Made by a program: the position numbers and the translations under genes. This document shows, piece by piece, positions 6,797 through 16,645 of a stretch of DNA of 36,908 nucleotides. The stretch spans positions 1-36,908 of the forward strand of contig NZ_SMMU01000032.1 of NCBI RefSeq assembly GCF_004339665.1. The letters are read 5' to 3'. The first letter of the stretch is position 1. Each line of letters starts with the position of its first letter. The notes under the pieces are model-generated. The model ran no database searches. It saw only the letters and a list, made by a program, of their open reading frames with translations, and was not told where the DNA came from. Source of the stretch: Azotobacter chroococcum (GTDB lineage: Bacteria; Pseudomonadota; Gammaproteobacteria; Pseudomonadales; Pseudomonadaceae).

Positions 6797-7909
6797 ATGT
6801 CCAGCACCAGGCTCTTTCTCGCCGGCGACCTGATGACCGCCCGCGGCATCGACCGCATCCTGCCGCATCCCGGCGATCCCCTCCTCCACGAAGCTTATGC
6901 CAGATACGCCGACGACTACGTGGAGCTGGCCGAACGGCGCAACGGCCCGATTCCCCGTCCGGCGGACTTCGCCTACGTCTGGGGCGTGGCCCTGGGCGAA
7001 CTCGAGCGGCGCCGCCCGGAGGTGCGCCTGGTCAACCTGGAAACCGCGGTGACGGCGCGCGGCTGGCCGGTGCCCAAGGGCATCAATTACCGGATGAACC
7101 CGGCCAACCTGCCGGTGCTGGCGGCGGCCGGCATCGACTGCTGCGTGCTGGCCAACAACCATGTGCTGGACTGGGGCGAGGAAGGCCTGCTCGAAACCCT
7201 GCACAGCCTCGACGCCGGCGGCCTGCGTCATACCGGCGCCGGGACGGATCTCAAGCGCGCCGAGGCGCCGGCGATCCTGCCGCTGGCCGACGGCGGGCGC
7301 CTCCTGGTGTTCGCCTTCGCCGGCCCGGACTGCGGCGTGCCGGCCCACTGGGCGGCCGGCGAGCAGCTGCCGGGCGTCGCCTTGCTCGAGGATCTCTCGC
7401 CGGCCACCCTGCAGCGGGTGGCGCGCTGCATCCGGGCGGCGAAGCGGCCCGGCGACCGGGTCGTGGTCGCCCTGCACTGGGGCGGCAACTGGGGCTTCAC
7501 CGTCCCCGCCGAGCAGCAGCGCTTCGCCCATGCGCTGATCGACGAGGCCGGCGTCGACCTGCTGCACGGCCACTCCTCGCACCACGTCAAGGGCATCGAG
7601 GTGTACCGCCAGCGGCTGATCCTCTACGGCTGCGGCGACCTGCTCGACGACTACGAGGGCATCGACGACCACGACCTCTGGCGCGGCGACCTGGGTCTGT
7701 TGTACTTCGCCGAACTGGACGCCGACGGCCGCCTGCAGGCGCTGGAGCTGGTGCCGACCCGCCAGTGGCGCTTCAGCCTCCACTACGCCGAAGGCAAGGA
7801 CCGCCAGTGGCTGCAGGACACCCTGAACCGCGAATCGGCGCGCTTCGGCTGCCACCTGCGCGACGGCCAGGGACGCGCCTTGCGCCTCGACTGGCCGGCG
7901 GCGGCCTGA
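6797..7909 (+). CDS. CapA family metallophosphatase-like protein
   Basis: The 370-residue protein belongs to the CapA/PgsA family (bacterial capsule synthesis proteins with a calcineurin-like fold). It has LFLAGDLMTARGID (metal-binding Asp), VNLETAVT (Asn-Leu-Glu), CCVLANNHVLDWGEEGL (Asn-Asn-His), VVVALHWGGNWG, and DLLHGHSSHHVKGIE (His cluster). There is no signal peptide or membrane anchor, unlike the Gram-positive poly-gamma-glutamate protein, and no capsule genes nearby. The ATG after GGGAG is chosen over an upstream in-frame ATG because homology begins there. In this lineage such stand-alone proteins have no proven role; a polymer-synthesis role should not be assumed. Confidence 0.8.
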   Translation: MSSTRLFLAGDLMTARGIDRILPHPGDPLLHEAYARYADDYVELAERRNGPIPRPADFAYVWGVALGELERRRPEVRLVNLETAVTARGWPVPKGINYRMNPANLPVLAAAGIDCCVLANNHVLDWGEEGLLETLHSLDAGGLRHTGAGTDLKRAEAPAILPLADGGRLLVFAFAGPDCGVPAHWAAGEQLPGVALLEDLSPATLQRVARCIRAAKRPGDRVVVALHWGGNWGFTVPAEQQRFAHALIDEAGVDLLHGHSSHHVKGIEVYRQRLILYGCGDLLDDYEGIDDHDLWRGDLGLLYFAELDADGRLQALELVPTRQWRFSLHYAEGKDRQWLQDTLNRESARFGCHLRDGQGRALRLDWPAAA

Positions 7910-7938
7910 GCCGGCGACGCCCACGGCCGGAGCAGCCC

Positions 7939-8001
7939 GTAGGGGGGTGCAACCCGCCGAACATGGCGTGGAACCGCGCCGAAATTGGCAGGTTGCACCC
8001 G
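7939..8001. repeat. GTAGGG-bounded palindromic element, copy C, left part (interrupted by IS)
   Basis: GTAGGGGGGTGCAACCCGCC, then GAACATGGCG and an end ...GGCAGGTTGCACCCG are the left 63 bp of a 69-bp element of the same family as 4668-4730 and 5150-5216. The last 6 bp (CCCTAC) are at 9380-9385, on the other side of the inserted element. Confidence 0.8.
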
Positions 8002-8017
8002 TATATGGACTCTCCCC

Positions 8018-8279
8018 GGTTTGCCAGTGAAACGCTGTGTCGACGACCGTGGTACGACTGCTTCCGTATATCCGGTTTTCGAGGGGGCTCTGTTTGCCCC
8101 GAGCCATGATGAATATCCGCTCATGTGCGCCTGATCGCCCTAGCGGCCTTGGTCACCAGAGGGCCTGGGGTGCAAGCAGGTTTCACACATGCCGGTTCGC
8201 CCGGTTCGTCATCGCTGCGTCACTGTGCAATCGTGGTGGACCTACCGCTCAACGTCTCCCCGGCTGTACAACCCGGGGC
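8018..8279 (-). ncRNA. Candidate guide (seekRNA/bridge RNA) region of the IS110-family element
   Basis: IS110-family elements encode a structured non-coding RNA that pairs with target and donor DNA; in the IS1111 group it lies after the transposase gene. This 262-bp stretch has that position and no convincing gene. Read on the minus strand it holds TTGCACCC (8168-8175), the complement of the right target side, and TAGGGCG (8136-8142), identical to the target across the insertion point; GGCC/GGCC and TGGT/ACCA pairings lie between them. ATATAC (8066-8071) matches the joined IS ends. These matches are short and could be partly chance; the exact RNA ends cannot be set. Confidence 0.4.
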
Positions 8280-9293
8280 TCAGCCTGGCCGATAACCCTC
8301 GCCCCGGCTGAGGATCGCCCAGACGATCCGGGCATTCTTGTTCGCCAGGGCAACCGTGGCGATGTTCGGGTTGCGCCGGCAGACCCGTTGCCGAAGCCAC
8401 TGACTGCGCCGGTCGGCCTTGTCCTGGCAGTGCCTGAGCACTGCCCGGGCGCCGTGAATCAGCAGGGTCCGCAAGTAGCTATCGCCCCGCTTGTTGATCG
8501 CCCCCAGGCGCTCCTTGCCACCGCTGGAGTGCTGGCGGGGAACCAGCCCCAGCCAGGCAGCGAACTGCCGGGCGCTGCTGAACTGGCGAGCATCGCCCAC
8601 GGCCGACACCAGGGCGGTGGCCGTGACCGGACCGATGCCCTCGACCTGCAGCAGGCGCCCCACGCGTTCGTCCTCGCGAGCCTGGCGCTGGATCATGTCG
8701 TCGAGACGGGACAACCGCGCATCGTGCTCGTCCAGCTCGCCGCTCAACTCCGCCAGCAGCTCGCGCATCTGCCCGGGCAAGCCGTTCTGCGCATCCAGAG
8801 CCGTCTGCGTCAGTCGGCGGGTGGCTGCAACGCCGTGCCGGGCTTCGACCAGGCCAAACTCGCCCAGCAGCCCGCGAATCTCGTTGACCAGCGCCGTCCG
8901 TGCCCGGATCAGGCGGCTCCTGATCCGGTGCAGCGCCTGGCTGGCCTGCTGCCCGGCGCTCTTCACCTCGACATAGCGCATGCTCGGTCGACTGGCCGCC
9001 TCACAGATCGCCTCGGCGTCATTGGCGTCGTTCTTGCCGCTCTTGACGTAGGGTTTGACGAACTGCGGTGCGATCAGACGCACCTCGTGCCCGAGGGTCC
9101 GCAGTTCTCGCGCCCAGTAATGGGCACTGCCACAGGCCTCCATCGCCACCGTGCAGGGCTCGAGTCGACGAAAGAAGTCCAGCATTTGCGAGCGCTTGAG
9201 CTGCTTGCGGCAGACCGCCTGCTCGTGGCTGTCGACGCCATGAAGCTGGAATACCTGCTTTGCCAAATCGACGCCTATCCGCTTGAGTTTCAT
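8280..9293 (-). CDS. IS110-family transposase (IS1111 group)
   Basis: The 337-residue recombinase has the N-terminal RuvC-like DEDD domain, beginning MKLKRIGVDLAKQVFQ with the first Asp at residue 9 and KSGKNDANDAEAICEAA further on. The C-terminal Transposase_20 domain has VEGIGPVTATALVSAVGD, then LGLVPRQHSSGGKERLGAINKRGDSYLRTLL, which contains the catalytic Ser. Length and both domains are complete, so it is probably active. GGAGGGAG lies a few bases before ATG. The 86-bp leader between the left end and ATG is too short for a guide RNA, which supports a 3' location for that RNA. The second copy at the window end has lost part of this gene. Confidence 0.95.
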   Translation of the reverse strand: MKLKRIGVDLAKQVFQLHGVDSHEQAVCRKQLKRSQMLDFFRRLEPCTVAMEACGSAHYWARELRTLGHEVRLIAPQFVKPYVKSGKNDANDAEAICEAASRPSMRYVEVKSAGQQASQALHRIRSRLIRARTALVNEIRGLLGEFGLVEARHGVAATRRLTQTALDAQNGLPGQMRELLAELSGELDEHDARLSRLDDMIQRQAREDERVGRLLQVEGIGPVTATALVSAVGDARQFSSARQFAAWLGLVPRQHSSGGKERLGAINKRGDSYLRTLLIHGARAVLRHCQDKADRRSQWLRQRVCRRNPNIATVALANKNARIVWAILSRGEGYRPG

Positions 9294-9379
9294 GGGGACT
9301 CCCTCCTCTGGTGACTGCTGTTTCCGGCAACTTCAGTCTGGCGCGTTGACGCCGTAGGAGGGGGGAGTCCATTTCATTG

Positions 9380-9385
9380 CCCTAC
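9380..9385. repeat. Palindromic element copy C, right end (6 bp)
   Basis: CCCTAC completes the element whose left part is 7939-8001. In the orientation of the IS it reads GTAGGG, the same six bases that precede the second IS copy at 36705-36710. Confidence 0.75.
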
Positions 9386-9552
9386 GTCGATTTTCCACCG
9401 GCGACGTCGCGACCAAGGCCCCGATTCGTGACTCTAGATCACAGGTGCTATGCCCGTGCCCCGGCTTAATGCCGCCGGCCACTTCTCCGATACTGCCTGC
9501 CATCCCGGCCGCCCCCGCTGCGGCGGCCCTGCCCCCCTGTTCGGAGAACCCC

Positions 9553-10137
9553 ATGAAGATCCTGCTGATCAACGGCGGCCAGCACTTCGCCCACTCGGGC
9601 GGACGCCTCAACGACACCCTGCACGAGGCGGCCCGCGCCCAGCTCGCCGAGCTGGGCCATGCGCTGGAGGAGACGCGTATCGCCGCCGGCTACGACATCG
9701 AGGCGGAAGTGCAGAAGATCCTCCGGGCCGACGCGCTGATCTACCAGATGCCCGGCTGGTGGATGGGCGCGCCCTGGACGGTGAAGAAGTACCTCGACGA
9801 GGTGTTCACCGCCGGCCACGGCAGCCTCTACGCCAACGACGGGCGCAGCCGCCAGGACCCCGGCCGCCACTACGGCAGCGGCGGCCTGCTGCAGGGCCGC
9901 CGCTACATGCTCTCGCTGACCTGGAACGCGCCGCAGGCCGCCTTCGACGCGCCGGACGAGTTCTTCGAGGGTCGCGGCGTGGACGGCGTCTACTTCCCCT
10001 TCCACAAGTCGCAGGAATTCCTCGGCATGCAGGGCCTGCCGACCTTCCTCGCCACCGACGTGATCAAGGCGCCCGACGTGGAGCGCGACATCCGCGCCTA
10101 CCAGGCGCATCTCTCCGAGGTGTTCGGCGCGGCCTGA
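9553..10137 (+). CDS. mdaB: NAD(P)H quinone oxidoreductase, MdaB-like
   Basis: The 194-residue flavodoxin-fold protein matches MdaB (modulator of drug activity B), an FAD-dependent reductase that takes quinones straight to quinols and limits oxidative stress. Typical sequence includes MKILLINGGQHFAHSGGRLN, DALIYQMPGWWMGAPWTVKKYLDEVF with the flavin-binding PGWWMG, and RRYMLSLTWNAPQAAFD. The start with GGAG upstream is preferred over an in-frame ATG 108 bp earlier, since the homology begins here. It lies downstream of the IS110-family element and converges with the archease gene. Family assignment is secure. Confidence 0.9.
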   Translation: MKILLINGGQHFAHSGGRLNDTLHEAARAQLAELGHALEETRIAAGYDIEAEVQKILRADALIYQMPGWWMGAPWTVKKYLDEVFTAGHGSLYANDGRSRQDPGRHYGSGGLLQGRRYMLSLTWNAPQAAFDAPDEFFEGRGVDGVYFPFHKSQEFLGMQGLPTFLATDVIKAPDVERDIRAYQAHLSEVFGAA

Positions 10138-10154
10138 AGACCGGGCGGCGCCGC

Positions 10155-10568
10155 TCAGACATCCACCACCGCCTGCGCCAGCCACTGGCCGTCGGCCTGC
10201 TGCGCCACCTTGAGTTCGCAGAACGACACCCCCTTGGCCTCCGCCGCCGGCTGGTGGCGCGCCGGCTCCAGCGCCTCGCCCCAGGCGGTGGCGTGCAGCC
10301 GGGAACCCTCGATGTCCAGCTCGAAGCGCGAGAACAGCAGGTGCCGGGTGGCCATCTCGAAGATCAGCGCATTCAGCCAGTCCACCAGCAGCAGCTCGAG
10401 GTCCGGCGCCTCGCAGTCGACCGCCACGGCCTCGCGCGGCGCCACCGTGGCCGGATCGCAGATCGCCGCGGTCAGGGCCGTCGCCGCCCCGGCGAAAGCC
10501 TCGGCCAGGCTCGCGCCGCTGCCGCGCACGCCGATGTCGGCTTCATGGGGAAAGGTCTGCCAGGGCAT
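10155..10568 (-). CDS. Archease (tRNA-ligase activator family)
   Basis: The 137-residue protein matches archease: it opens MPWQTFPHEADIGVRGSG, where the HEADIG Asp contributes to the metal site, has LLVDWLNALIFEMATRHLLFSRFEL in the middle, and ends VSFCELKV...LAQAVVDV. Archeases help the RNA ligase RtcB through guanylylation and multiple turnover, and bacterial ones usually sit beside rtcB. No rtcB is in this window; the neighbour is an alkyltransferase gene transcribed just before it, 48 bp apart. Its partner may be elsewhere in the genome. AGGAG lies 11 bases before ATG. Confidence 0.88.
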   Translation of the reverse strand: MPWQTFPHEADIGVRGSGASLAEAFAGAATALTAAICDPATVAPREAVAVDCEAPDLELLLVDWLNALIFEMATRHLLFSRFELDIEGSRLHATAWGEALEPARHQPAAEAKGVSFCELKVAQQADGQWLAQAVVDV

Positions 10569-10616
10569 GGGCCGCGCGCTCCTGTCGGGGGATTGGGTCA
10601 GCCTGGAGCACTCCGC

Positions 10617-11171
<555 letters not shown>

Positions 11172-11306
11172 CTCGCCTCCCGCCCCGCTTCGCCGGGGCC
11201 GCATGAACTACTCTTCTTGCCGAGTGTAGATGGCAGCCGCCCCCAGGTGTCGGGGCCGCCGCCGAATCGTCCTATCCCCGGAAAAACGAGAGCGGACGGA
11301 CCCGTC

Positions 11307-12386
11307 ATGAATGCGTATGGCCAGATCGACCAGGTTCGCCGCCTGCAGGGCCGCTGGCTGGATACCCTGGGCCTGGGCCCGCAGGAAACGCCGTCGCGGG
11401 TGGTGTTCTCGGCGCCGCCGCTCACGCTCAGGGCATACGGCCCGGCGGACCGCACCGGCCCGGTCCTGCTGTTGCTGCCGGCACCGATCAAGCGCGCCTA
11501 TATCTGGGACCTCACTCCCACGACCAGCGTCGTGCGGCGGCTGCTGCGCCATGGCGCCAGCGTCTATCTGCTGCAATGGGAGCAACCCGGCGTCGACGGG
11601 CAGGAGCTCGGGCTGGCCGACTACGCCGAGCGCTGCATCCTCGACTGCCTGGAGGCGATCGCCGCCGAGCGCGGCCGGCGCCGGATCTTCCTGGCCGGGC
11701 ATTCGCTGGGTGGCACCTTGGCGGCTATCTTCGCCGCGCTGCATCCCGAACGGGTCGGCGGGCTGATCCTGCTCGAGGCGCCGCTCCAGTTCGGCACGGA
11801 AGCAGATGCCTTCACCCCGTTCGTCGCCCGTGCCCCCCACGCCCGCCGGGTCACCGCCCTGCTGCATGAGGTGCCCGGCTCCTTCCTGAGCATGGCGGCC
11901 GCCCGCGCCGCCCCGGACAGCTTCGTCCGGGCCCGCTGGACCGACTGGCTGAACAGCCTGAGCGACCGCGAGGCCCTGCAGAGCCATCTGCGGGTCACGC
12001 GCTGGAGCCTGGACGAGCTGCCGATGCCCCGGCGGCTGTTCGAGGAGGTCGTGGAGCTTTTGTACCGGGAAAACCGCTTCATGGCCGGAACCCTGCAGGT
12101 CCGCGGACGGCTCGCCACCCCGGCCCGGGTGAAGGCGCCCGTCCTCAGCGTGGTCGACCCGCGCTCGCACGTGGTGCCGCCCGAAGCGGTGCTGCCGTTT
12201 CACGCCGCCGTCGGCAGCGGCGATGCGCAGCTGCTCTGGTACGAGGGCGACGTGGGGGTGGCCCTGCAGCATGTCGGGGTGCTGGTCGGCAAGCGCGCGC
12301 ACCGGGAGGTGTGGCCGCACGCCCTGCGCTGGCTGGACGCCCGCGCCGAGGCCGGCTCCGTCACTGATCGGTATCGCTCAGCCTGA
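11307..12386 (+). CDS. PhaC-like alpha/beta hydrolase with catalytic serine
   Basis: The 359-residue protein shares the architecture of class III-type PHA synthases: LLLLPAPIKRAYIWDLTPTTSVVRRLLRHG corresponds to the conserved stretch before the nucleophile, and VVDPRSHVVPPE and a late VALQHVGVLVG carry the Asp and His. The nucleophile box, however, is FLAGHSLGG with Ser133 where PHA synthases have Cys. This suggests a hydrolase or acyltransferase rather than a polymerase. No signal peptide is visible. It has no strong Shine-Dalgarno; the ATG at 11307 fits the start of homology. Its last codons overlap the end of the next gene on the opposite strand by 26 bp. Confidence 0.75.
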   Translation: MNAYGQIDQVRRLQGRWLDTLGLGPQETPSRVVFSAPPLTLRAYGPADRTGPVLLLLPAPIKRAYIWDLTPTTSVVRRLLRHGASVYLLQWEQPGVDGQELGLADYAERCILDCLEAIAAERGRRRIFLAGHSLGGTLAAIFAALHPERVGGLILLEAPLQFGTEADAFTPFVARAPHARRVTALLHEVPGSFLSMAAARAAPDSFVRARWTDWLNSLSDREALQSHLRVTRWSLDELPMPRRLFEEVVELLYRENRFMAGTLQVRGRLATPARVKAPVLSVVDPRSHVVPPEAVLPFHAAVGSGDAQLLWYEGDVGVALQHVGVLVGKRAHREVWPHALRWLDARAEAGSVTDRYRSA

Positions 12387-12927
12387 TCGGCACCGGCGCC
12401 GGGCGCGGCCCGCTGCCGATATCGGCGCGCATGTCGGCCGGCGTCTCGAAGTCGCTGGCCTCGCCGCGCATGGCCGCCGCCGGCCGGGGAAAGCCACTGC
12501 ACTGGCTGTAGTCGGCGATATAGCCGTGCCGGGGGCGGACATGCCGCTCGCTCAGCGCACGGGCCGCCATGGCATCGACCAGGGCAGTGCCCAGCACCAC
12601 GGCCATCGCCGCCTTGACATTGTCCCGCTTGGGATTGTCCGGCGACAGGCCCGAGGCCAGCGTCGCCAGGTCCAGCGCATCCCCGGCCACCCGGCCCCAG
12701 AGCGCCGGCGTGGGATTCACCCCCAGCGCGCCGAGCCCGGTGAGGAGTTCGCGGGCGCCGGCGGCGCGCACCAGTGCCTCGGCGCCCTCCATGCCCAGGG
12801 AGCGGGTCACCAGGCGCGGCGAGGCCAGCTCCAGCAGCCCGAGGCCGAGGCTGAAATAGCCCAGGCCGCGGGCGACCCGGTCGGCGGTGGCCAGCGACGA
12901 GGTGGCGGACGTGTGCGGATGGTTCAT
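12361..12927 (-). CDS. Small membrane protein of unknown function (after a zinc alcohol dehydrogenase)
   Basis: The 188-residue protein has an N-terminal hydrophobic segment RGLGYFSLGLGLLELASP (about residues 20-37), a glycine-rich ARELLTGLGALGVNP, and a second hydrophobic helix AAMAVVLGTALVDAMAA near residues 106-122; the C-terminal third is polar and Pro-rich. It resembles small proteins annotated as cyclase/dehydrase-associated, but no function can be assigned. It begins 10 bp after the end of the alcohol dehydrogenase gene, with GAGGGGAA as its ribosome site, so the two form an operon. It converges with and slightly overlaps the PhaC-like gene. Confidence 0.7.
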   Translation of the reverse strand: MNHPHTSATSSLATADRVARGLGYFSLGLGLLELASPRLVTRSLGMEGAEALVRAAGARELLTGLGALGVNPTPALWGRVAGDALDLATLASGLSPDNPKRDNVKAAMAVVLGTALVDAMAARALSERHVRPRHGYIADYSQCSGFPRPAAAMRGEASDFETPADMRADIGSGPRPAPVPIRLSDTDQ

Positions 12928-12937
12928 GGCGTTCCCC

Positions 12938-14107
<1,170 letters not shown>

Positions 14108-14356
14108 GGATGACTCCCCTCGTGACGGTTGTCCCGACAGCGCGCGAAGCATCCCCCTCGCGCCTACCACCTGGCCGGACCTCGGGCATCGCCGCATCCT
14201 CGGCGACGTTAAGGGTGGGACAGCGGGAAAGCGGCGAAAGGTTCAGGCGGGGGGATGAACTGCAGTGCCCGGGCCGGCAGCGCTTTCAGAGCATCCCGGG
14301 GTCCGGGACAGGCGGACCGGATACTGGGCGCAACGCTTATAGCGGCGGAGGTGGGT

Positions 14357-15178
14357 ATGGGCTTCGAAACGATCTCCATCGGCAGCCTTTTCGCGATCAC
14401 CGCCGTTCTCGTGGTGATCGCCATCGAGGCCGGCTACTGGGCGGGACATGCCGTCCACAGGCACCGGGAGAATGAAAAGGAATCCGCGGTCTCGACGATA
14501 GTGAGCGCCAACATGGCGCTGCTGGCGTTCGTCCTGGCCTTCACCTTCGCGATCGTGTCCAACCTGTACGAGGCCCGCAAGACGCTGGTACGCGAGGACG
14601 CCAACGCGATTCGCACGGCATTCCTGCGCGCCGATTTCCTGCCCGAGCCCGACCGCGGGAAAGCGGCGGAGCTGTTCGCCGAATACGTCGACCTGCGTGT
14701 GAGGATGGCTCAAGGGCCCAGCCCCGAGAGAGTCCGCCAGGGCCTGGTCCGCTCGGAGCGGATCCACCGGCAGCTCTGGGAGATGGCGATCGCGCATGCC
14801 CGCACGGGCACCAACCCGCCCATCCCCAACCTCTACATCCCCGCCTTGAACGAGATGATCCGGGTTTATGCACTGCGCGTGGACATCGCGCTGGAAACCC
14901 GGCTGCCCCGCAACATCTGGCTGGTCCAGTACACCCTGCTGGTCCTGGCCATGGCCGGGTTCGGCTACCAGATGGCCAATGCCGGCTCCCGGCGCTCATG
15001 GGCAACGCCGTGTCTGGCGCTCTCGTTCGCCGTGGTGATCGCCCTCATCGCTTCGCTCGACCGGCCGATGAGCGGCTATTTCACCGCGCCTCAACAGCCG
15101 ATGGCCGATCTTCAGGCCGAAATGGCCGCGGTCATGGAAAGCCGCCAGCGGCGCCAGGACGAACCGGGCCTCGAATGA
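14357..15178 (+). CDS. DUF4239 (bestrophin-like) membrane protein
   Basis: The 273-residue protein has four predicted membrane segments: near residues 9-32 (LFAITAVLVVIAIEAGYWAG), 53-73 (ALLAFVLAFTFAIVSNLY), 197-216 (LVQYTLLVLAMAGFGYQM) and 226-243 (CLALSFAVVIALIASL). After the second comes EARKTLVREDANAIRTAFLRADFLP, the recognisable DUF4239 stretch. The family is distantly related to bestrophin channels, but its role in bacteria is unknown. GGAGGT precedes the chosen ATG by five bases. It diverges from the alcohol dehydrogenase gene across a 249-bp gap. Confidence 0.82.
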   Translation: MGFETISIGSLFAITAVLVVIAIEAGYWAGHAVHRHRENEKESAVSTIVSANMALLAFVLAFTFAIVSNLYEARKTLVREDANAIRTAFLRADFLPEPDRGKAAELFAEYVDLRVRMAQGPSPERVRQGLVRSERIHRQLWEMAIAHARTGTNPPIPNLYIPALNEMIRVYALRVDIALETRLPRNIWLVQYTLLVLAMAGFGYQMANAGSRRSWATPCLALSFAVVIALIASLDRPMSGYFTAPQQPMADLQAEMAAVMESRQRRQDEPGLE

Positions 15179-15359
15179 GGCGGTGCGGGCGACTTTCTCG
15201 TGCTCTTCATCTCGCCTCGCCTACGGCCGCCAATCCCGTGTTCGCAGAAGTAACTCTAGCGCCCGGGAGAAGGCGGGACATTCCGGGGCTTGCGGTCGAT
15301 TTCGGGCCCCGCTATTCCCGATTGCCATCCTGCCCCGCCCGGAAGACTGCGACAGCCCC

Positions 15360-16481
15360 TCACTCCCCCGCCTGCAACGGCACCTCGACCTCGCGCCGCT
15401 CGCCGCCGCGCGTCACCGACAGGCGCACCACGTCGCCGACCCGGTAGTCGTCCAGGCGGGCCAGCAGTTGCTCGGCCGACTCGACGGCCTTGCCGTCGAC
15501 GGCGGTGATGACGTCGCCGGGCACGATGCCGCCGTCGCGGGTGAAGCTCGCCCCGTCGAGTCCGGCCGCCTCGGCGGCGGAACCCGGCGGCACGCCGAGG
15601 ACGAAGACGCCTTCGGTGCCGGTCAGTTCGGCGAGGCGCTGGTTCAGCCCCGGGTCGACCTGGATGCCCAGGGTCGGCTGCACGTACTTGCCGGTGCCGA
15701 TGAGCTGGGGCACGACGCGGTTGACGGTGTCCACCGGCACCGCGAAGCCAATCCCGGCAGAGGCGCCGCTCGGGCTGTAGATCGCGGTGTTGATGCCGAT
15801 CAGCCGGCCGGCCGAGTCCAGCAGCGGCCCGCCGGAGTTGCCCGGGTTGATCGCCGCGTCGGTCTGGATCAGGTGGTCGATCGCCGGGCCGCCCTCGCCG
15901 GCGAGGGTGCGGTCCAGGGCGGAAACGATGCCGGTGGTCAGCGTCCAGTCGAGGCCGAAGGGGTTGCCGATGGCGAAGACCTTCTGGCCTACCTTGAGAT
16001 CGTCGCTGGAGCCCAGGGGTACCGGCGGCGGCCGCTTGAAGCCCACGCCGATCCGCAGCACGGCGATGTCGTGCTCGGGGGAGGCGCCCACCAGCGCGGC
16101 CCCGAAGGTGCGCCCGTCGGCCAGCTTGACCGTGGCCTCGCTGGCGCCTTTCACCACATGGAAGTTGGTGACGACGTGCCCGGCGGCGTCCCAGATAAAG
16201 CCCGAGCCCGTGCCGCGCGGCACCGAGAAGACGTTGCGGGTCCAGAAGTCCATCACCTGCGCCTTGGTGGTGATGAACACCACCGAGTCGCGGGCCTTCT
16301 CGAACAGCGCGATGGTGGACTTCTCGTCCGCCGCCAGGTCGCCGCGGGCCTCGACCAGCCGCAGTGCGGCGTCCTCGCCGCCGAACCCGCCAGGGAAGTC
16401 CGGCAGGCCGCGCCAGAGCACGGTCAGCAGGCCGGCGGCCAGCGTGACGCCGACCAGACGGACGAGGAAACGATCGCGCAT
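15360..16481 (-). CDS. Membrane-anchored Deg/HtrA-type serine protease with one PDZ domain
   Basis: The 373-residue protein has one N-terminal membrane segment (residues 7-23), a trypsin-like domain with His108 (TNFHVV), Asp138 (EHDIAVL) and Ser216 (NPGNSGGPL), and a C-terminal PDZ domain from about residue 265. The layout is that of DegS/AlgW, which act in the periplasm in envelope-stress signalling, but the sequence (for example PRGTGSGFIWDAAGHVVTNFHVV and the tryptophan-containing LDWTLTTGIVSALDR) is closer to the Deg1/2-alkenal-reductase-annotated branch. It is therefore probably an extra paralogue and not AlgW itself. GGAG lies ten bases before ATG. It is a single-gene unit between convergent and divergent neighbours. 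Confidence 0.88.
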   Translation of the reverse strand: MRDRFLVRLVGVTLAAGLLTVLWRGLPDFPGGFGGEDAALRLVEARGDLAADEKSTIALFEKARDSVVFITTKAQVMDFWTRNVFSVPRGTGSGFIWDAAGHVVTNFHVVKGASEATVKLADGRTFGAALVGASPEHDIAVLRIGVGFKRPPPVPLGSSDDLKVGQKVFAIGNPFGLDWTLTTGIVSALDRTLAGEGGPAIDHLIQTDAAINPGNSGGPLLDSAGRLIGINTAIYSPSGASAGIGFAVPVDTVNRVVPQLIGTGKYVQPTLGIQVDPGLNQRLAELTGTEGVFVLGVPPGSAAEAAGLDGASFTRDGGIVPGDVITAVDGKAVESAEQLLARLDDYRVGDVVRLSVTRGGERREVEVPLQAGE

Positions 16482-16645
16482 GAAAGGACTCCTTGATGGG
16501 GGAAAGTGGGCGGATTCTATTGCCTGACGCCGTTCCTCTTCACTCGCCCGAAGCGATCCAGTCCTCGACGCGCAAGCCGGGCCGAGGCTGCGGGTACCGC
16601 TCATCCGCTGCCCCTACCGTTGGGGAGAGTTCCTCGAGTCCGGCC

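Larger units (their letters stand above)
8002..9379 (-). mobile_element. IS110-family element, IS1111 group, complete (1378 bp)
   Basis: The ends are defined by subterminal inverted repeats ATGGACTCTCCCC (8005-8017, + strand) and ATGGACTCCCCCC (9360-9372, - strand). Seven bases (CAATGAA) lie outside the left repeat and three (ATA) outside the right repeat, the 7/3 arrangement known for the IS1111 group. There is no target duplication. Removing the element restores CGTAGGG|CGGGTGCAACC, which matches the start of the neighbouring palindromic elements. It carries one transposase gene and a 3' non-coding flank of about 260 bp. A second copy begins at 36711. Confidence 0.88.

Noticed and set aside
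3418-6858. A 1146-codon minus-strand frame across the NAD-salvage region
   Set aside because: It is open only because of high GC and the tandem duplication. The PRPP synthase, pncA and pncB frames explain this DNA.
9380-9552. A regulatory RNA or promoter between the IS110-family element and mdaB
   Set aside because: No clear -35/-10 pair or stable structure could be seen; the first bases are the end of the palindromic repeat.
11307-12386. Calling the PhaC-like protein a PHA synthase
   Set aside because: The catalytic Cys is replaced by Ser in GHSLGG and no phaB, phaP or phaR genes are nearby.
15360-16481. Naming the protease algW or degS
   Set aside because: Layout fits, but the sequence around the active site and PDZ domain is not that of AlgW as I know it, and the usual gene neighbours are missing.
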